From positions 496,001 through 560,000 of the forward strand of contig JAHSVC010000024.1 in NCBI GenBank assembly GCA_021397845.1: a DNA stretch of 64,000 nucleotides, written 5' to 3'. The notes below the pieces were generated by a model. The model was not told where the DNA came from and did no database searches. It worked only from the letters and a program-made list of their open reading frames with translations. Source of the DNA: Areca catechu (lineage: Eukaryota; Streptophyta; Magnoliopsida; Arecales; Arecaceae). The position numbers were made by a program, and so were the translations under genes. This document shows positions 1 to 10,807 of the stretch, piece after piece. Within the stretch, counting starts at the first letter, position 1, and every line of letters begins with the position of its first letter.

Positions 1-13
1 GCTTTATTGTGTA

Positions 14-648
14 TTGGACTTAAATGAATTTAATAGAATCTCATCATGCACATTGGCGAAGGAAATATGGGACACACTTGAAGTTACTCATGAGGGTACT
101 CTTCGAGTGAAGAATTCTAAAATTAATTTGCTTGTACATTCTTTTAAAATTTTTGAAATGATGCATTATGAATCCATACCTGACATGTTTACAAGATTTA
201 TGACTATTATTAATGAATTAAAAAGTCTTGGCAAAATCTATACTAATGTTGATTTGGTGAACAAAATTCTTAGATCTTTGCCAATATCATGGGATCCAAA
301 GGTGACGGCGATCCAAGAAGCTAAAGATGTAGAACCTTATCTTTGGAGGAGCTTATCGGTTCACTCATGACCTATGAGTTGAACTTATGGCAAAGAATAG
401 TGGAAGCTGATACAGAAAAGAAGATAATGGCTTTCAAAGCCAAAAAGAAATTCAAGACAATGATGGCAACTTGGAGCGATAGCGAAGATTCAAGTATGGA
501 TGATGAAGTTGCCCATCTTTGCTTCATGGCAAATGAAGAAAAGGTATGTGCTGAAAATGATTATAATTTTATCTTTGATGAACTACATGATGCATCTAAT
601 GATCTTGTGCATGAATATAGATTGCTAAAATTGAGCACAAGAAATTAA
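14..648 (+). pseudogene. Copia gag (UBN2 domain), broken
   Basis: Two overlapping frames (14-370 and 343-648) together carry the UBN2 gag-polypeptide pattern of Copia elements: a KEIWDTLEVTHEGT segment, then a MFTRFMTIINELKSLGK segment, then LPISWDPKVTAIQEAKD, and on the second frame EELIGSLMTYEL. The change of frame near 345-365 shows an indel. The ORF stops at 648 without a recognisable zinc knuckle, although lysine-rich and coiled-coil-like coding remnants continue to about 996. The protein would have formed the virus-like particle of the element. The start lies outside or at the window edge, so this is a partial and inactive copy. Confidence 0.8.
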
Positions 649-2813
649 ATAGGCATGTAGATTCATTTTCTCTTGACAACACCAATCTTGCAAATAAAAT
701 GATGATTTGAATGCCAAGATTGATATTTTGAAAAATGAAAAGAATAATTTTTCTAAAGAAAAAAAAATTTAGAAAAAGAAAATGTTATTTTGAAAGATTT
801 ATGTGATAAAGTTTTTAATGAGAAAAATATTTTGATTGAGGAAAAGAAGCAAAAACTTTTGAAGAATTTCTCTATTCCTGCTTCTTTCAATTTGTCTTAT
901 AAATATGGTTTTAATGCTTATCCTTCTAGATTAAGAAAAGTTTGGATTCTAAAAGGAACCATAATTACTAATTATAAAGGATCCAAGAAAGTTTGAGTAC
1001 CAAAAATATCCACTTAGTTTATTTTGCAGGAATGTCTTGTAGTCCAACATGAAGAAAGGAAGTTCTTAAAAAATGGTTGTACAAGACAATTTGAAGAAGT
1101 GGACAAGCTACATTTTGGACTAAATGATAAAAGGAAGGACTATGTATATTGGTAAATTCTAAACATCTCCTTCCATAATTAAAAATGTAGTTAAATTTTT
1201 ATTGCATCAATTACTTTGAAAAATTATTTTAAATAGTTATTAAAAATCAAGTTTGGACTTATCGTCATTGGCTATGATCATGAACTTTTTGGTGTTGATG
1301 AATTTCATGATATCATGATTAAACTTATGATTGTAAGACCTTCACTTGATTTTGATTAATGTATCTTAAATTATTTCATGAAAAATACTTTTAAAGATGC
1401 ATATTGATTTGAAAAATATTTTAATTGATTAATTAGAATCAAGCTTAGACTAATAGTCATTTGTTGTGATCATGACCATTTTGATGCTGATGGATTTCAT
1501 GCTCTCATGATTTCAACTTATGATTATTAGACTTTCACTTGATTTTGATTAATATAGTTTTTGAATTAATTCAAGTGAAATGTTATGATTTATGTGTTTT
1601 CATGTTTGACATCTATGCTTAATCTAGAAATGATTTAGATCAAGTATAAAACTAGTAGTTAAGGGTTACATTTCAAAAGAAGGTATGCATATTGATAAAC
1701 CCTTGCTCTAGAAGCTACACTTGCTATTAAATTACTTCTAGCATTTGTGTAGATATCAAATCATTTTAAATGAATTTGAAATCATGCTAAAAGTTTAAAT
1801 GATCAATCATTTGTATTTTGAGAATCTAAATATCTTGAAAAACTCGAATCTTTGATTTCAAACTTAGAATTTATGTTCATATCTCAAAATTGTCTGAAAT
1901 TATGTTGCATGTGCTTTCATGTTCTTATTCCTTAAATGAATGCATATTTTTAAGGGAGAATAACATTTAGGGGGAGCATCTAAATATTTGTTATCATGTA
2001 TGATGCTTTGAATGTTTTGCTTGATATCATACTGTACTTATATTGCTTTGATACTCCTTCTCCTTGTTTTCAAATATAATCCTTTGAGGAGAGTTACATT
2101 TAAGTGGTATCATATTCAATTGGTATCAAAATTTATTTTTTCTAAAAAATTCCTAGTAGCCGCTTCGGATTGGGTTAGTCACCATGACCGTCCGGTCATA
2201 GAAGATAAGTAGGGTTTAAAAACCCTCTTTTCCTATTCAATGGGATCTCTTATGATGTGTTGGGATGCCGCTGTGGCCTTATCCCATGAATAAGTGAGGT
2301 GAATGGATAATATATATATATATTGAATTATTTCTTGTATGTGCTTATCATTGTGTGGTATCATGTTAAATTGTATCATATTTCAAGTGGTATCACGTTT
2401 AATTGATTTCATGCATTGATTTTGATGATCTACTTACTATTCTTTCCACTTCATTCCCATTTTGTATTACCTTTCATCCTTTTTTATGATGTCAAAAAGG
2501 GAGAGAAAAATGTTAAGTATGAAAAGGAAAAGATTGGATAAACATGAAAAATCATTTGAGAAATGAAAGAAAGTACAAAAGGGGAAGAAGAATGCAAAAT
2601 GTTTTTATCTAAAGGGAGGAATTAGTAAGAAGAAGAAAATTTAAAAATTTTGCATATTTTGAAAAATATTTTTTGAAGATTTTTTGGATCATATTTTGAT
2701 GGGGAGCTTAGTGCTTATTGTTTTGAGCTTACATGTTTATCTTATTGTTAATCTTTTTAAGCTTACCCTATTTATATACTTAAAGGTTTTGTCATCATCA
2801 AAAAGGGAGAGAT
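649..2813. other. AT-rich internal remnant of the Copia element, no gene seen
   Basis: About 2.2 kb of AT-rich DNA between gag and the 3' LTR. A lysine-rich coding remnant is readable at 790-996. I found no integrase or reverse-transcriptase motif. Repeated phrases such as CATTTAAGTGGTATCA and TTTCAAGTGGTATCACGTTT near 2095-2400, and two purine-rich AAAAAGGGAGAGA tracts (near 2494 and 2800), suggest it is the non-coding 3' internal region of the SIRE-like element. Confidence 0.5.
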
Positions 2814-3057
2814 TGTTGACTCTGGTCTTGATTTTGATGATTGACAAAATATTTAAGTATATATGAGTACTAATTGTATTTTAAGTGTGTTTTTCATATC
2901 TTAGTACTCAACCATATTGAATGAAGAAATGCTTGTATTTCAACTAAAAAAGTCCTTAAATTAATGGAAAATCAAGTATATGGACTTTGGAATTAATATG
3001 GAAGAACTTGAAGAGGTTAAAGTTTCAATTTGAAGATGTTTCAGCAATGGCACAGGC

Positions 3058-3255
3058 AAGTGTCGACACCTGGAAATGAAGTATCAATACCTGAGGATCA
3101 AGTGTCGACACTTGAAGAGTGAAGTGTCAACTCAAGGCCTGAGACAAACAGAAAACTTCAGAAAGCACTTTCGGTCAAGTGTCGATACCTGGAGCTGAAG
3201 TGTCGATACTTGAAACTAAAGTGTCGACACCTGGAGGTGAAGTGTCGACACTTGA
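3058..3255. repeat. Array of about eight AAGTGTCGACACTTG-like palindromes
   Basis: Imperfect copies of AAGTGTCGACACYTG occur from 3058, including copies near 3099, 3179, 3197, 3218 and 3240. The last few are spaced about 21 bp apart, close to two helical turns. Each copy centres on GTCGAC (or a one-base variant) and is self-complementary. The position, about 245-440 bp into the LTR, fits the U3 region, so an enhancer role is possible but inferred. Confidence 0.8.
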
Positions 3256-3629
3256 ACAGTAACGGCTAATTTTCTGGACTGCAGAACTTCTCCAACTTGG
3301 CTCCAATGGCTATATTTTCCTTCCTAATGGCTATAAATGGTCATTTAAGTATTGGGAGGTTATATAAACATCAAGAATCAAATGGAAAAGTAATCCTTTG
3401 GTGAGATTTTTGAATATTCTTCAAGGATTCAAGAGTTGAGTACTTCAAGCCTTTGAGCTTCCAAGTTTCAAAGAGAGCATCCAAAGTTCACATCCTCAAG
3501 CATCAATCAAGGCTTCATCAACTTGAAGACAATATCTTCATCAACATTCAAGGGCTTCAAAGAGATATTTGCTTTATTTTAGAAAGCTTTTATTGTATTC
3601 ATTTATACTTGCTCTTACATTGTTTGACT

Positions 3630-3880
3630 TGAGGTTTTTGGTGAGCCTTAGAAAATCAAAGAGGTTTTTGGTAAGCCTTTGAAAATCAAAGTGGTTGTTG
3701 GTGAGCCTTGAAACCAACTAGGGTTTTACTTATGAGCCCAAAGTTAAAACAAGTTGTTTAGATTCTTGGTTAGCCCGTAAAACCAAGGGTGGTTGTTGGT
3801 GAGCCTTGAAACCAACTAGGATTTGACTTGTGAGCCTGAAGCCAAAACAAGTTGTAAAGGTTGTTGGTGAGCCTAAGTTA
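3630..3880 (+). repeat. Duplicated LTR module (GGTGAGCC... units)
   Basis: The phrase GGTTGTTGGTGAGCCTTGAA followed by ACCAACTAGG occurs twice, about 120 bp apart (near 3691 and 3791). Each is followed by a related 'GAGCC...AAAACAAGTTGT' phrase. Shorter copies (GGTTTTTGGTGAGCC, GGTTTTTGGTAAGCC) precede them. This is a diverged tandem duplication inside the LTR. Confidence 0.7.
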
Positions 3881-4138
3881 TAAAACCAAACTTAGTGGAA
3901 TTCCCAAAGGTGGCTTGGGGAGTAGATGTAGGTGCTTGGTTGGCACTGAACCACTATAAATCTTTGTGTTTGTGTGATCGTTCTCCTTGCACTTTTATTT
4001 CTTTAATTTTGCTACATTTATTTGAAATATACAAGCACTTGAATTGCATTAGCACATACTTACTTTAGTTCATATTTTAAATAGTATAAAAGTTTTATAA
4101 AATCCAATTCACCCCCCTCTTGGGTTGCCTACCTGAGC

Positions 4139-5117
4139 CTATAGAAGAGTATAGCATTATTATCTTTGAGCCGCTTTGGGGCATCATCTTCGGCTCTTCT
4201 CTAGTCGATCGGCCGATGTAGCATCCCTATGTTCCCGTTGGTGGGCCTATGGTTTGGCAGTTCAGCTTCTTCAGGGGCACTCTGGGAAATGGTAGCTTCT
4301 GATCGAGGTCCCTGGTGACCGATGTACCACCCTAGATAACCTCTCTTGATAAGATCCTCGATGGCATCTCTAAGCTAGATGCACTCTTCGATGTCATGGC
4401 CATGGTCCCGGTGGAATCGGCAATATTTGTTTCTATTCCCCATGAAAGAGGACTCCTTCATGGGACGTGGTCGTTGGAGATAGTTTTCTTTTTCTATCTC
4501 TAGTAGGATCTTTTCTCTAGGGAGCTTGAAGGGGGTATATGAGTCGAATCTCCCGCCCGGTGCTCTGGGCCTGGGACTTCGTCGCCAATCAGGATATTTG
4601 TTGTTGTTGTTGTTGTTGGATGCAGGAAGGCCTTGTCCCCTGCTGTTTTTCTTCTTCGGGAGGGGCTTCCCTTCGGCTAGCCACCGATTTGCCGCTTGCT
4701 CTTCGGCATCGGCATACTTCTGAGCTCTCGACAAGAGCTCATCATAGCTTTTGGAGAACTTTTTGTCCAGGAAAAAAGTGAGCCTGGATGTACAGAGCCC
4801 CTTTTTTAATGCAGACATGGCCACGTGCTCGTTGAGATCAAGGATCTCGAGCATAGCCTAGTTGAATCTGGAGATGTAATCTCGCAGACTTTCTCCTTCG
4901 TTCTGGTGAAGGAGGAATAAGGTATCCGTGTTGCGGGGGGTCTTGCGGCAGGTTCTGAAATGCAAAACAAACAATTTTTCTAGCTCAGAAAAAGAATCGA
5001 TGGTACCTAGGCGTATGCTCGAGTACTACATCCAAGCGGCTTTCTTCAGAGTGACCAGAAATACGAGATAGTACAGTGCATCCGAAGCCCCTTGAATCAT
5101 CATATGGGCCTTGAAAC
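4139..5117 (-). pseudogene. Gypsy (Tat-like) gag, central and C-terminal part
   Basis: Continuing on the minus strand from the insertion site, the translation carries a retrotrans_gag-like region (AWM..., LRETFSRFNQA-like, then MLEILDLNEHVAMSALKKGL), and the SYDELLSRAQKYADAEEQA helix. A basic Asn-rich stretch and a zinc-knuckle-like CRFHRDHGHDIEEC follow. The longest open piece is 4375-4854. Stops at both ends of that piece (for example at the QA/MLEIL junction) show decay. After the knuckle the text continues through ...RRAEDDAPKRLKDNNAI before it ends at the Copia boundary. Confidence 0.8.
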
Positions 5118-7190
5118 TGTTGGAAAATGTGTCCCAAAGCCAATTGTCTACTGTAGACAGTTGTACATTTGATGTAATTATATATGAATTATATTATTGA
5201 ATAAAATTTTTATTCTGGCAGTTCATCACTATTTCTTCTTTCTGTAATGAGTTCTTGAGTAATGAAGTCCTTAGGACTATTTGTATGTGATATAGAGAGG
5301 ATATATCATATAGTCCTAAAATTATTCGCGACCAAATGATACACTAATTTTAGGACGATAGTATATCAAGTATAGGTCGTTGTGTGCCATAGTCGTTGGT
5401 TGTCCTCTTAACCAAGAAGTGTGGAGACACTGGTATGGCATGCAGATGTTGTGTTTGACATTTCATCGAACATGACCCGTCTGTACTTTTTCTGCCTAGA
5501 GTTTTTGATATGGACATAGTTATCCCTCAGACATGAGATCGTCATGATAGCTTGCGAGCAACTCACTATACTTTGGTGCTGGACTATCTGGATTTCTAAT
5601 CCAGGGACGGAAGGTTTCTGGGTGCAGTTAAGTACTCGTGTAGCAGTGGTCGGATCAAGATGGGATGACCCATCCAAAGTGTTTGGAGCAGATACCGTAC
5701 TATGTTTCAATTTAGCAAAACCTTGGTCAAGGTAGCCTCTGTAAAGTATTACAGGACTTGTGAGGTTGAGACACATTATTGATGGACTTTATGGGTTGGG
5801 CAGTTTAACCCTAAGTCTTCCTAAGCATTGAGGTCAAAGGGATTAATTACAGGGTTTCCGTATCTCCTGGTTCTTGATTGTTGCTCTGCAACTTCGACCT
5901 ATCCAGACATCGGGTGTCATTGCTAGATGGCGACTTTGACTGGTATTGGAAATGTTCCAGTGCTACCGGCTTAGTGTTCGAATCTATGGGGTCACACACC
6001 ATAGGGGTTTCTACTTGATCTAATGATCGGAGAATGATTGGGAATCGTTCATGGACTCACAAAGGAAAAGTGTTTTTCCTTACCCTAGTGTCGACACTTG
6101 ATATTCTTGAAAGTGTCGACACTTGTGTAGATGTCGACACTTGTTGATTTCGTAAGTGTAGACACTTGATGTCACAAAAAGGTTGTGACATAAAATTTTT
6201 CACTAAAAGTTGGTGATGCATGGAGGTGAATTAAGTAATGTGATTACTTGATAGCCCAATTTGATCGAGCTATAAAAATCTGGAATGAATCAAATGAAAT
6301 TTGGTTCAAAATCGGTTTGGGTCCAATTGGGTTGAACTCAATATATGCACACTTGATCCAATTGATTTCAGTTATGAACTGAAATTAATTGAGACATTAA
6401 TCTGAATTTAAATAGGTTTAAATTCAATTTTGGGGAGTTATGTAACCTCCTATGACCATAACTTCCCATAACCACCCATAACCCCTCCATACCATCCATA
6501 ACTCCCCACTCTCCCTCTCTCTCTCCACCTATATGATGGGCTGAAATGGGAGGACGAAAATAACTATTAATTCAGCAAAGAAATGCTGGAAAAATCAAAA
6601 GAGAGGAAATGGAAGAAACTAAGAAAAGTTCTAGGTTTTGTACGGGTGTGAGGACTTTGGAAAAAGAGTGTGCATGTTTGTACCTAGTGATCTAGGTATT
6701 GGGATTGAGTGTTTGGGAAGGGTTTCAACATCTCATTCTCCACCTCTTGAGTTTCTTCATTCATTCGGAGAGTCCGGCATCGAAAGAAGAAAAGGAGTCC
6801 CGATCAAATCGTTCCACAACAAGCTTGCACTTGGAGTGGAAGTGGATTTTGAAAGAGCCCCGGTGTGAACCACCTGTAGAGGCCGGACATGTGTGCGGCT
6901 AAGCAGAGTTCTTCTATCTCCTCCTGGATCTTCCGCAGCGGAGAGCGTCTCCACTTCAAACGAGGTATGGTTTTATATATAGAGATATGTTGCTTTGAAA
7001 TGTTCATAGCATGAGTTCATGATTTCATAGTTTATATTTCTCATTCATGCAAGATCTTGGGCTAAGTAGCATAGAAAAGTTCTAAAAGCATGCTTAGATT
7101 AAATGTTAATCTTCTTTATTATGCTTCCACTGTATATTATTTTGAAAAAGTTTTAAAATAGAAAGCATGCCTGCTACATTTTTCCTTTCA
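5118..7190 (+). mobile_element. Copia-type solo LTR, 2,073 bp, with 5-bp duplication GAAAC
   Basis: The insert starts TGTTGGAAAATGTGTCCC and ends TTTTTCCTTTCA. It is flanked by GAAAC on both sides (5113-5117 and 7191-7195). Removing it and one GAAAC restores the minus-strand gag frame of the host Gypsy across the junction, which fixes both ends. The start matches plant Copia LTRs of the TGTTGGAAA type. No second LTR, primer site or coding region is present, so it is a solo LTR left by recombination between two LTRs. It contains a four-copy palindrome array at 6087-6168 and a CT-rich tract near 6508-6527. Confidence 0.9.
6087..6168. repeat. Four AAGTGTCGACACTTG-like palindromes in the solo LTR
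   Basis: Copies lie at 6087-6100, 6111-6125 (perfect AAGTGTCGACACTTG), 6131-6143 and 6154-6168 (AAGTGTAGACACTTG). Spacing is about 20-24 bp. The same motif forms an array in the unrelated SIRE-like LTR at 3058-3255. Confidence 0.9.
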
Positions 7191-7771
7191 GAAACTGTCC
7201 AGATGATCAAGTGGATCGGTGGTATTATTATAGGGCTCCATCTGGGGAACCCTAAAGTGCTGGGAAACAACTTCGGCCATGATGCGAGCGGTGTATGGAG
7301 GGCGCAGCTCACATGCCACAAGGTCACCATGGTACTTCTGCTCCTGAAGCTTCGCAACCTCTGACTCGAGGGCTTTAAGCTTCCCTTTGTAATCGGGGTG
7401 GACCTCTTTTGGTAGGTCCTTTTCAGAAGTAGAGTCTTCGGAGGAAGTAAAGAAAGATTGCCTAGGCCTCTTTCCTTTTTGCAGCGAATCGATGGATCTA
7501 GGCATTCTTGAGCTTCGGCCCTCAAGAGAGGGTTGAAGACGGAGGGAAAGATGGGTGGACCCCTCTCGAGGGGCTCTTTTTCTCCGGGATCGAGAGCTAT
7601 GTCTGGGGATGGCTGGCGGATGCCCCACATGGAAGGCTCTATCTTGAAAGTCCTAAACCATAGCTGTGAGAGCGTTGACCTGATTCAAGAGAGTCTCAAA
7701 CTGCTGTTGTCCCACGACAAGCATGGGAGGCGGAACATCGTTCCTTACCGGGGGTTCACTGGGAGGGAACA
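7191..7771 (-). pseudogene. Gypsy (Tat-like) gag, N-terminal part
   Basis: The minus-strand frame starts at an ATG near 7771 (MFPPSEPP...), runs through a QQQFETLLNQVNALTAM segment, meets one in-frame TAG, and continues as an arginine/serine-rich stretch. It then passes through ESEVAKLQEQKYHG to MEPYNNTTDPLDHLDSF, the hinge typical of Tat-type gag just before the retrotrans_gag domain. At 7191 the frame is cut by the inserted solo LTR and resumes at 5117 in the same sense. The in-frame stop and the insertion make it inactive. Confidence 0.75.
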
Positions 7772-7923
7772 TGACTTCTGCTTGCTGAGGTGTTCTGAGT
7801 CTTTTCTATTGCCATTGGAGACTCCTTACACTTCCCCTTTTTCTTAAGGAAGGGAGCTAACAACAGATGCTTGGCATGCTCTTGGTGTACTCTTCACCCT
7901 TCCCCTTCCTGGCTCGCCAATCT

Positions 7924-8769
7924 ATTGGCGTAGAATCCCATTTCCAACCGGACGAAGCTACTGGTTCACAAGTCCGCTCCCTGGCTTACCTGCAAAATAG
8001 ATCCCTGGCTGGATGTTCTCTGGTGGGGGACACTCCGATGTCTAAGTCAGAGGCGGGCTCTAGCAACAGAATGGGAAAGATTCTGAGGAGGGAGGATGGC
8101 GAGGAAAAGAACTCTAGATTTTAGGATTTCGTTGTGCCCTTTTTCTGGAATGTCCCCTCTTACCAGTATTTATATCAGCTGGTCCAGCCTGCGGTTCTGT
8201 CCTCTTTCCTGTGGTGACGAAGGGGGGAGTTAATGGATTCCCCTCTATCCGTAACTATGGACGGTTATTGAATGATTCCGGTCAAGCCGGAGACGTTACA
8301 GTTTGAGTTAGTGACCACGTGGCCACTTTGATGTAGTTCTGCTTTAGAGGTGGCAGTCGATCGTAACCGTTATCTCCCACGTTCGTGTGGGCTTAAGCTA
8401 GGTTGGAGATCTGCCTTCGGGCTTCCTTTTCAGGAATGTCCATGGCTGGATCGAAGGGAGTGCTTTCGTCCCGAGATGTCTTCGAAATGATACCTGTGGC
8501 CGAAGCCGAAGATCGTGTCTTTAGCAAAGGCCGAAGACCATGTCTTCGACCGAGATCGAAAGTCGTGCCTCCGGCTAAGGCTGAGGGTTATGTCTTCGGC
8601 AGAGGTTGAAGGCTAACTCTTCGGCTGAGACCCAGGGTTGTGTCTTCGTCTTGTCCGTTAACTATTCGGCTTCTTCTAAGCGCTTCGGTTCGACATGCCT
8701 AGTTCAAGAGGGAGTGTTCGGGCGATCGAACCAGTGGCTGATCTATGCCCGAATCGGCATATCCCAACA
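7924..8769 (-). repeat. 5' LTR of the Tat-like Gypsy
   Basis: On the minus strand it starts TGTTGGGATATGCC at 8769 and ends next to the TTGGCGAGCCAGG leader at about 7923. It is GC-richer than its surroundings, with a TATTTATA-like box near 8168-8175. A family of short repeats built on CCGAAG/CTTCGG covers 8482-8660. The inner end is approximate because no CA dinucleotide is clear. Confidence 0.65.
8482..8660. repeat. Degenerate ~26-30 bp tandem repeats with CTTCGG/CCGAAG cores
   Basis: About six or seven units of the form 'CCGAAG...TGTCTTCGGC' follow one another, for example GCCGAAGACCATGTCTTCG near 8540 and GGTTATGTCTTCGGCAGAGG near 8585. They lie in the U3 half of the Tat-like LTR. Confidence 0.7.
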
Positions 8770-10166
8770 ATGTCCAAATGGCAAGGTGTGGAGAGGTAGC
8801 TCGGTCATCTAGACTATTGACATGTGTCTAGCATGGATTGGAGCTAAATCAACTAAATCCTGACGTATCACTTAATATCCTAAATATTTGAAAATGAAAC
8901 ATTTTAAAAATCATTCATGAATATTTTTAAATTATTTAGTGTACTTGCATAATATTAGGATAGATGTGGTGCTCCCAAGTCTTGGAAGATCAAGAGAGGA
9001 GTCATGATGATGATTCCATGATTCTAGGATCGGTTTGGATCCTAGGGCTAAGATCGGTTGGTCCTAGGATGGAGATTCGGCTCTCCACGGACTCGAGGTC
9101 CAGGATTTTGGGTCTTGAGGGGGATAATTCAATATTAAATTGGGTTTGGATCCAAGTAGGTGTAAGAGTGAGTCAAGACATTGACGTACATGGACTTGGA
9201 TGAATGCTCTCCTAATTGAATTAGCCTTGGAAAATTTAGAATTGAATTTAGACTTATGTTTCTAGTCCTATTTGGATTAGAAAAATCCTTTGGTTTATAA
9301 AAGGGCCCTTCATATAACCTAATATAATAAAATGAAGAGATCTCTAATTCTTCCTAAATTCTTCTCTCATCTCTCTCTTTCTCTCTCCTCACGACATCAA
9401 GAAATATCATGCAGCGAGAAGAAACAATGCCAAGAGAAAGCAAGACATCCAAACAAATTTCAACGTCCTATTTTTAGCACTAACATGTCCCCATTCTCGG
9501 GACTATTTCTCTTCACAGAATTTCATTTTGGATGAAATTAAAACAACAAAAACAGCACTTTCCAGTGAAGTTGCAGTTTTATGTTTATACCTAATGGACC
9601 TCCAAAAAAAAATCCAGCATTATCAAAAAATTATTGGTCACAAAAAAGAGTTTTGCAAAATTTTGTACAGTTGGAAATCCTAGTCCAAATAGGATTCAAA
9701 CTTTGCTATTGTTCACATTAATTTGGACAGCTTTCAAGACGTGGAAAGAAGGATTTTTGGTCTAAAATCAAGGAAAACATGTTCTAGAGGGTCAAGGATT
9801 CAAACGGAATAGGATTTGGATACCAGTGCATAAAGAACCATGCTGCAAAAAAATTCTATATCTAGAAAGGACATGAAAAGCTGCTATGACTTGGTATTTA
9901 GCTATCCAAACAAACTTTGATTGGCATAAAATTTAATGGAGGCATCCATTATTGAACTCCGAAAGTCCATGCATAAAAAATAATTTTAAATATTATGGAT
10001 CAAGCATTCAAGCATGATTATAGATATAAGAATTTATTTGTGAACATCATGTCCGACCAATTCATTAAACCACCTGAGAGCAGTACAAAACCTGGTTGCC
10101 ATGATGGATCGATTAATGTCTTTCTTATTTGACCCCCAGCCGCATGTTGCTAACTTTCTTTTAATC
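8770..10166. other. Unassigned AT-rich interval
   Basis: I see no gene here. There is a TATA-like TTTATAAAAGGGCCC near 9294-9308 followed by CT-rich sequence near 9350-9390, an arrangement seen in LTR promoters, so part of it may be an old LTR. No primer site, polypurine tract or coding similarity was found. Confidence 0.4.
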
Positions 10167-10189
10167 CACTAGCTACTACAGTGAAAAGG

Positions 10190-10570
10190 GTCATTGCCAA
10201 CCCTTTTCTCCCGACGCTTCTATGAAGCACCGGAAACCACCCAGAACCCGTCGACGCTTTTTGTAAGCGTTGGCAAGCTCCTGAATCCGCCGACGCTTTT
10301 AAGCGTCGGCAAATATCGACGCTTAAAAGCATCGGTATCCTCCGAACACGTCGACGCTTTTTATAAGCATCAGCAAGCTCCTGAATCCGCCGATGCTTAT
10401 AAGCATCGGCAAAGAGTCTGCCTGGAGCGCTGAATCCGTCGACACTTAAAAGCGTCGGCAATGTACATGCAAAACGTGACGACGCTTTTAAGCATCGATA
10501 CCCCCGACCTTTGCCGACGCTTATAAGTGTCGGCGGACTTCCCCCTTTTGCCGATGCTTATAAGCATTGG
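10190..10570. repeat. Left subterminal palindromic repeats (GCCGACGCTT...AAGCGTCGGC)
   Basis: At least ten copies of CGACGCTT or its complement AAGCGTCG, many arranged as short hairpins such as CCGACGCTTTTAAGCGTCGG near 10289. CACTA elements bind their TNP1-like protein at such subterminal motifs, so this is the likely transposase-binding zone. Confidence 0.85.
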
Positions 10571-10594
10571 CGGACTTCCCTTTTTCCCCCAAAA

Positions 10595-10770
10595 CGCCTT
10601 AAACCCCCCCCCCCCCCCGAGCCCTAGATCTTGCCCAAGCCGCCGAACCCCCCCCCTCCTCCTGCTCCTCCGCGCCGTCGAACCCTCCCCTCCTCCTCCT
10701 CCTCCTCCTCCTCCACGCCGTCGAACCCCCCCCTCCTCCTCCTCCTCCTCCTCCTCTGCACCGCCGAACC
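10595..10770. repeat. C-rich and (CCT)n low-complexity island
   Basis: Homopolymeric C runs alternate with CTC/CCT repeats and the phrase GCCGTCGAACCC, which occurs twice (near 10672 and 10718). This looks like the C-rich 5' leader of a GC-rich plant gene, or simple-sequence expansion. It directly precedes the RRM-like exons. Confidence 0.8.
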
Positions 10771-10807
10771 CCCTCTCTTTAGAAGGGGTCCAGGGAGGAA
10801 AATTTCT

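Larger units (their letters stand above)
1..4138 (+). mobile_element. SIRE-like Copia retrotransposon, 3' part, internally deleted
   Basis: The left end lies outside the window. A UBN2-type gag remnant (14-648) is followed by AT-rich sequence with no recognisable protease, integrase or reverse transcriptase. A purine-rich tract (AAAAAGGGAGAGAT) directly before 2814 then leads into a 3' LTR that starts TGTTGACTCTGG. The pol genes are missing, so this copy is internally deleted. The 3' boundary near 4138 was set from the point where the reading frame of the neighbouring Gypsy gag (minus strand) begins, so it may be off by several bases. No target duplication can be tested because the 5' end is outside. 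Assignment to the SIRE/Maximus group rests on the LTR start, the polypurine tract and the gag type. Confidence 0.75.
2814..4138 (+). repeat. 3' LTR of the SIRE-like Copia
   Basis: It begins TGTTGACTCTGGTCTTG immediately after the polypurine tract. It contains an array of imperfect palindromes at 3058-3255 and a duplicated 'GGTGAGCC' module at 3630-3880. It runs out in a C-rich end (TTCACCCCCCTCTTGGG, about 4110-4126) typical of SIRE LTRs. The exact 3' end is degraded, since no clean CA dinucleotide is visible. Length is about 1.3 kb. Confidence 0.7.
4139..8769 (-). mobile_element. Tat/RIRE2-like Gypsy retrotransposon, 5' part (LTR, leader, gag)
   Basis: Read on the minus strand, a 5' LTR (8769 down to about 7924) is followed by TTGGCGAGCCAGGAAGG, which resembles the primer-binding region and leader of RIRE2/Tat elements. 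The gag ORF comes next. Gag is cut at 5113/7191 by a Copia solo LTR and is broken off at 4139 by the SIRE-like Copia. Pol would lie further left, outside the window. The left end of gag matches the end of the Copia LTR, so the Copia most likely inserted into this Gypsy. Confidence 0.75.

Noticed and set aside
3058..3255. CRISPR-like regular repeats
   Set aside because: Palindromic repeats with about 21-bp spacing, but degenerate, inside an LTR and in a plant genome; not a CRISPR array.
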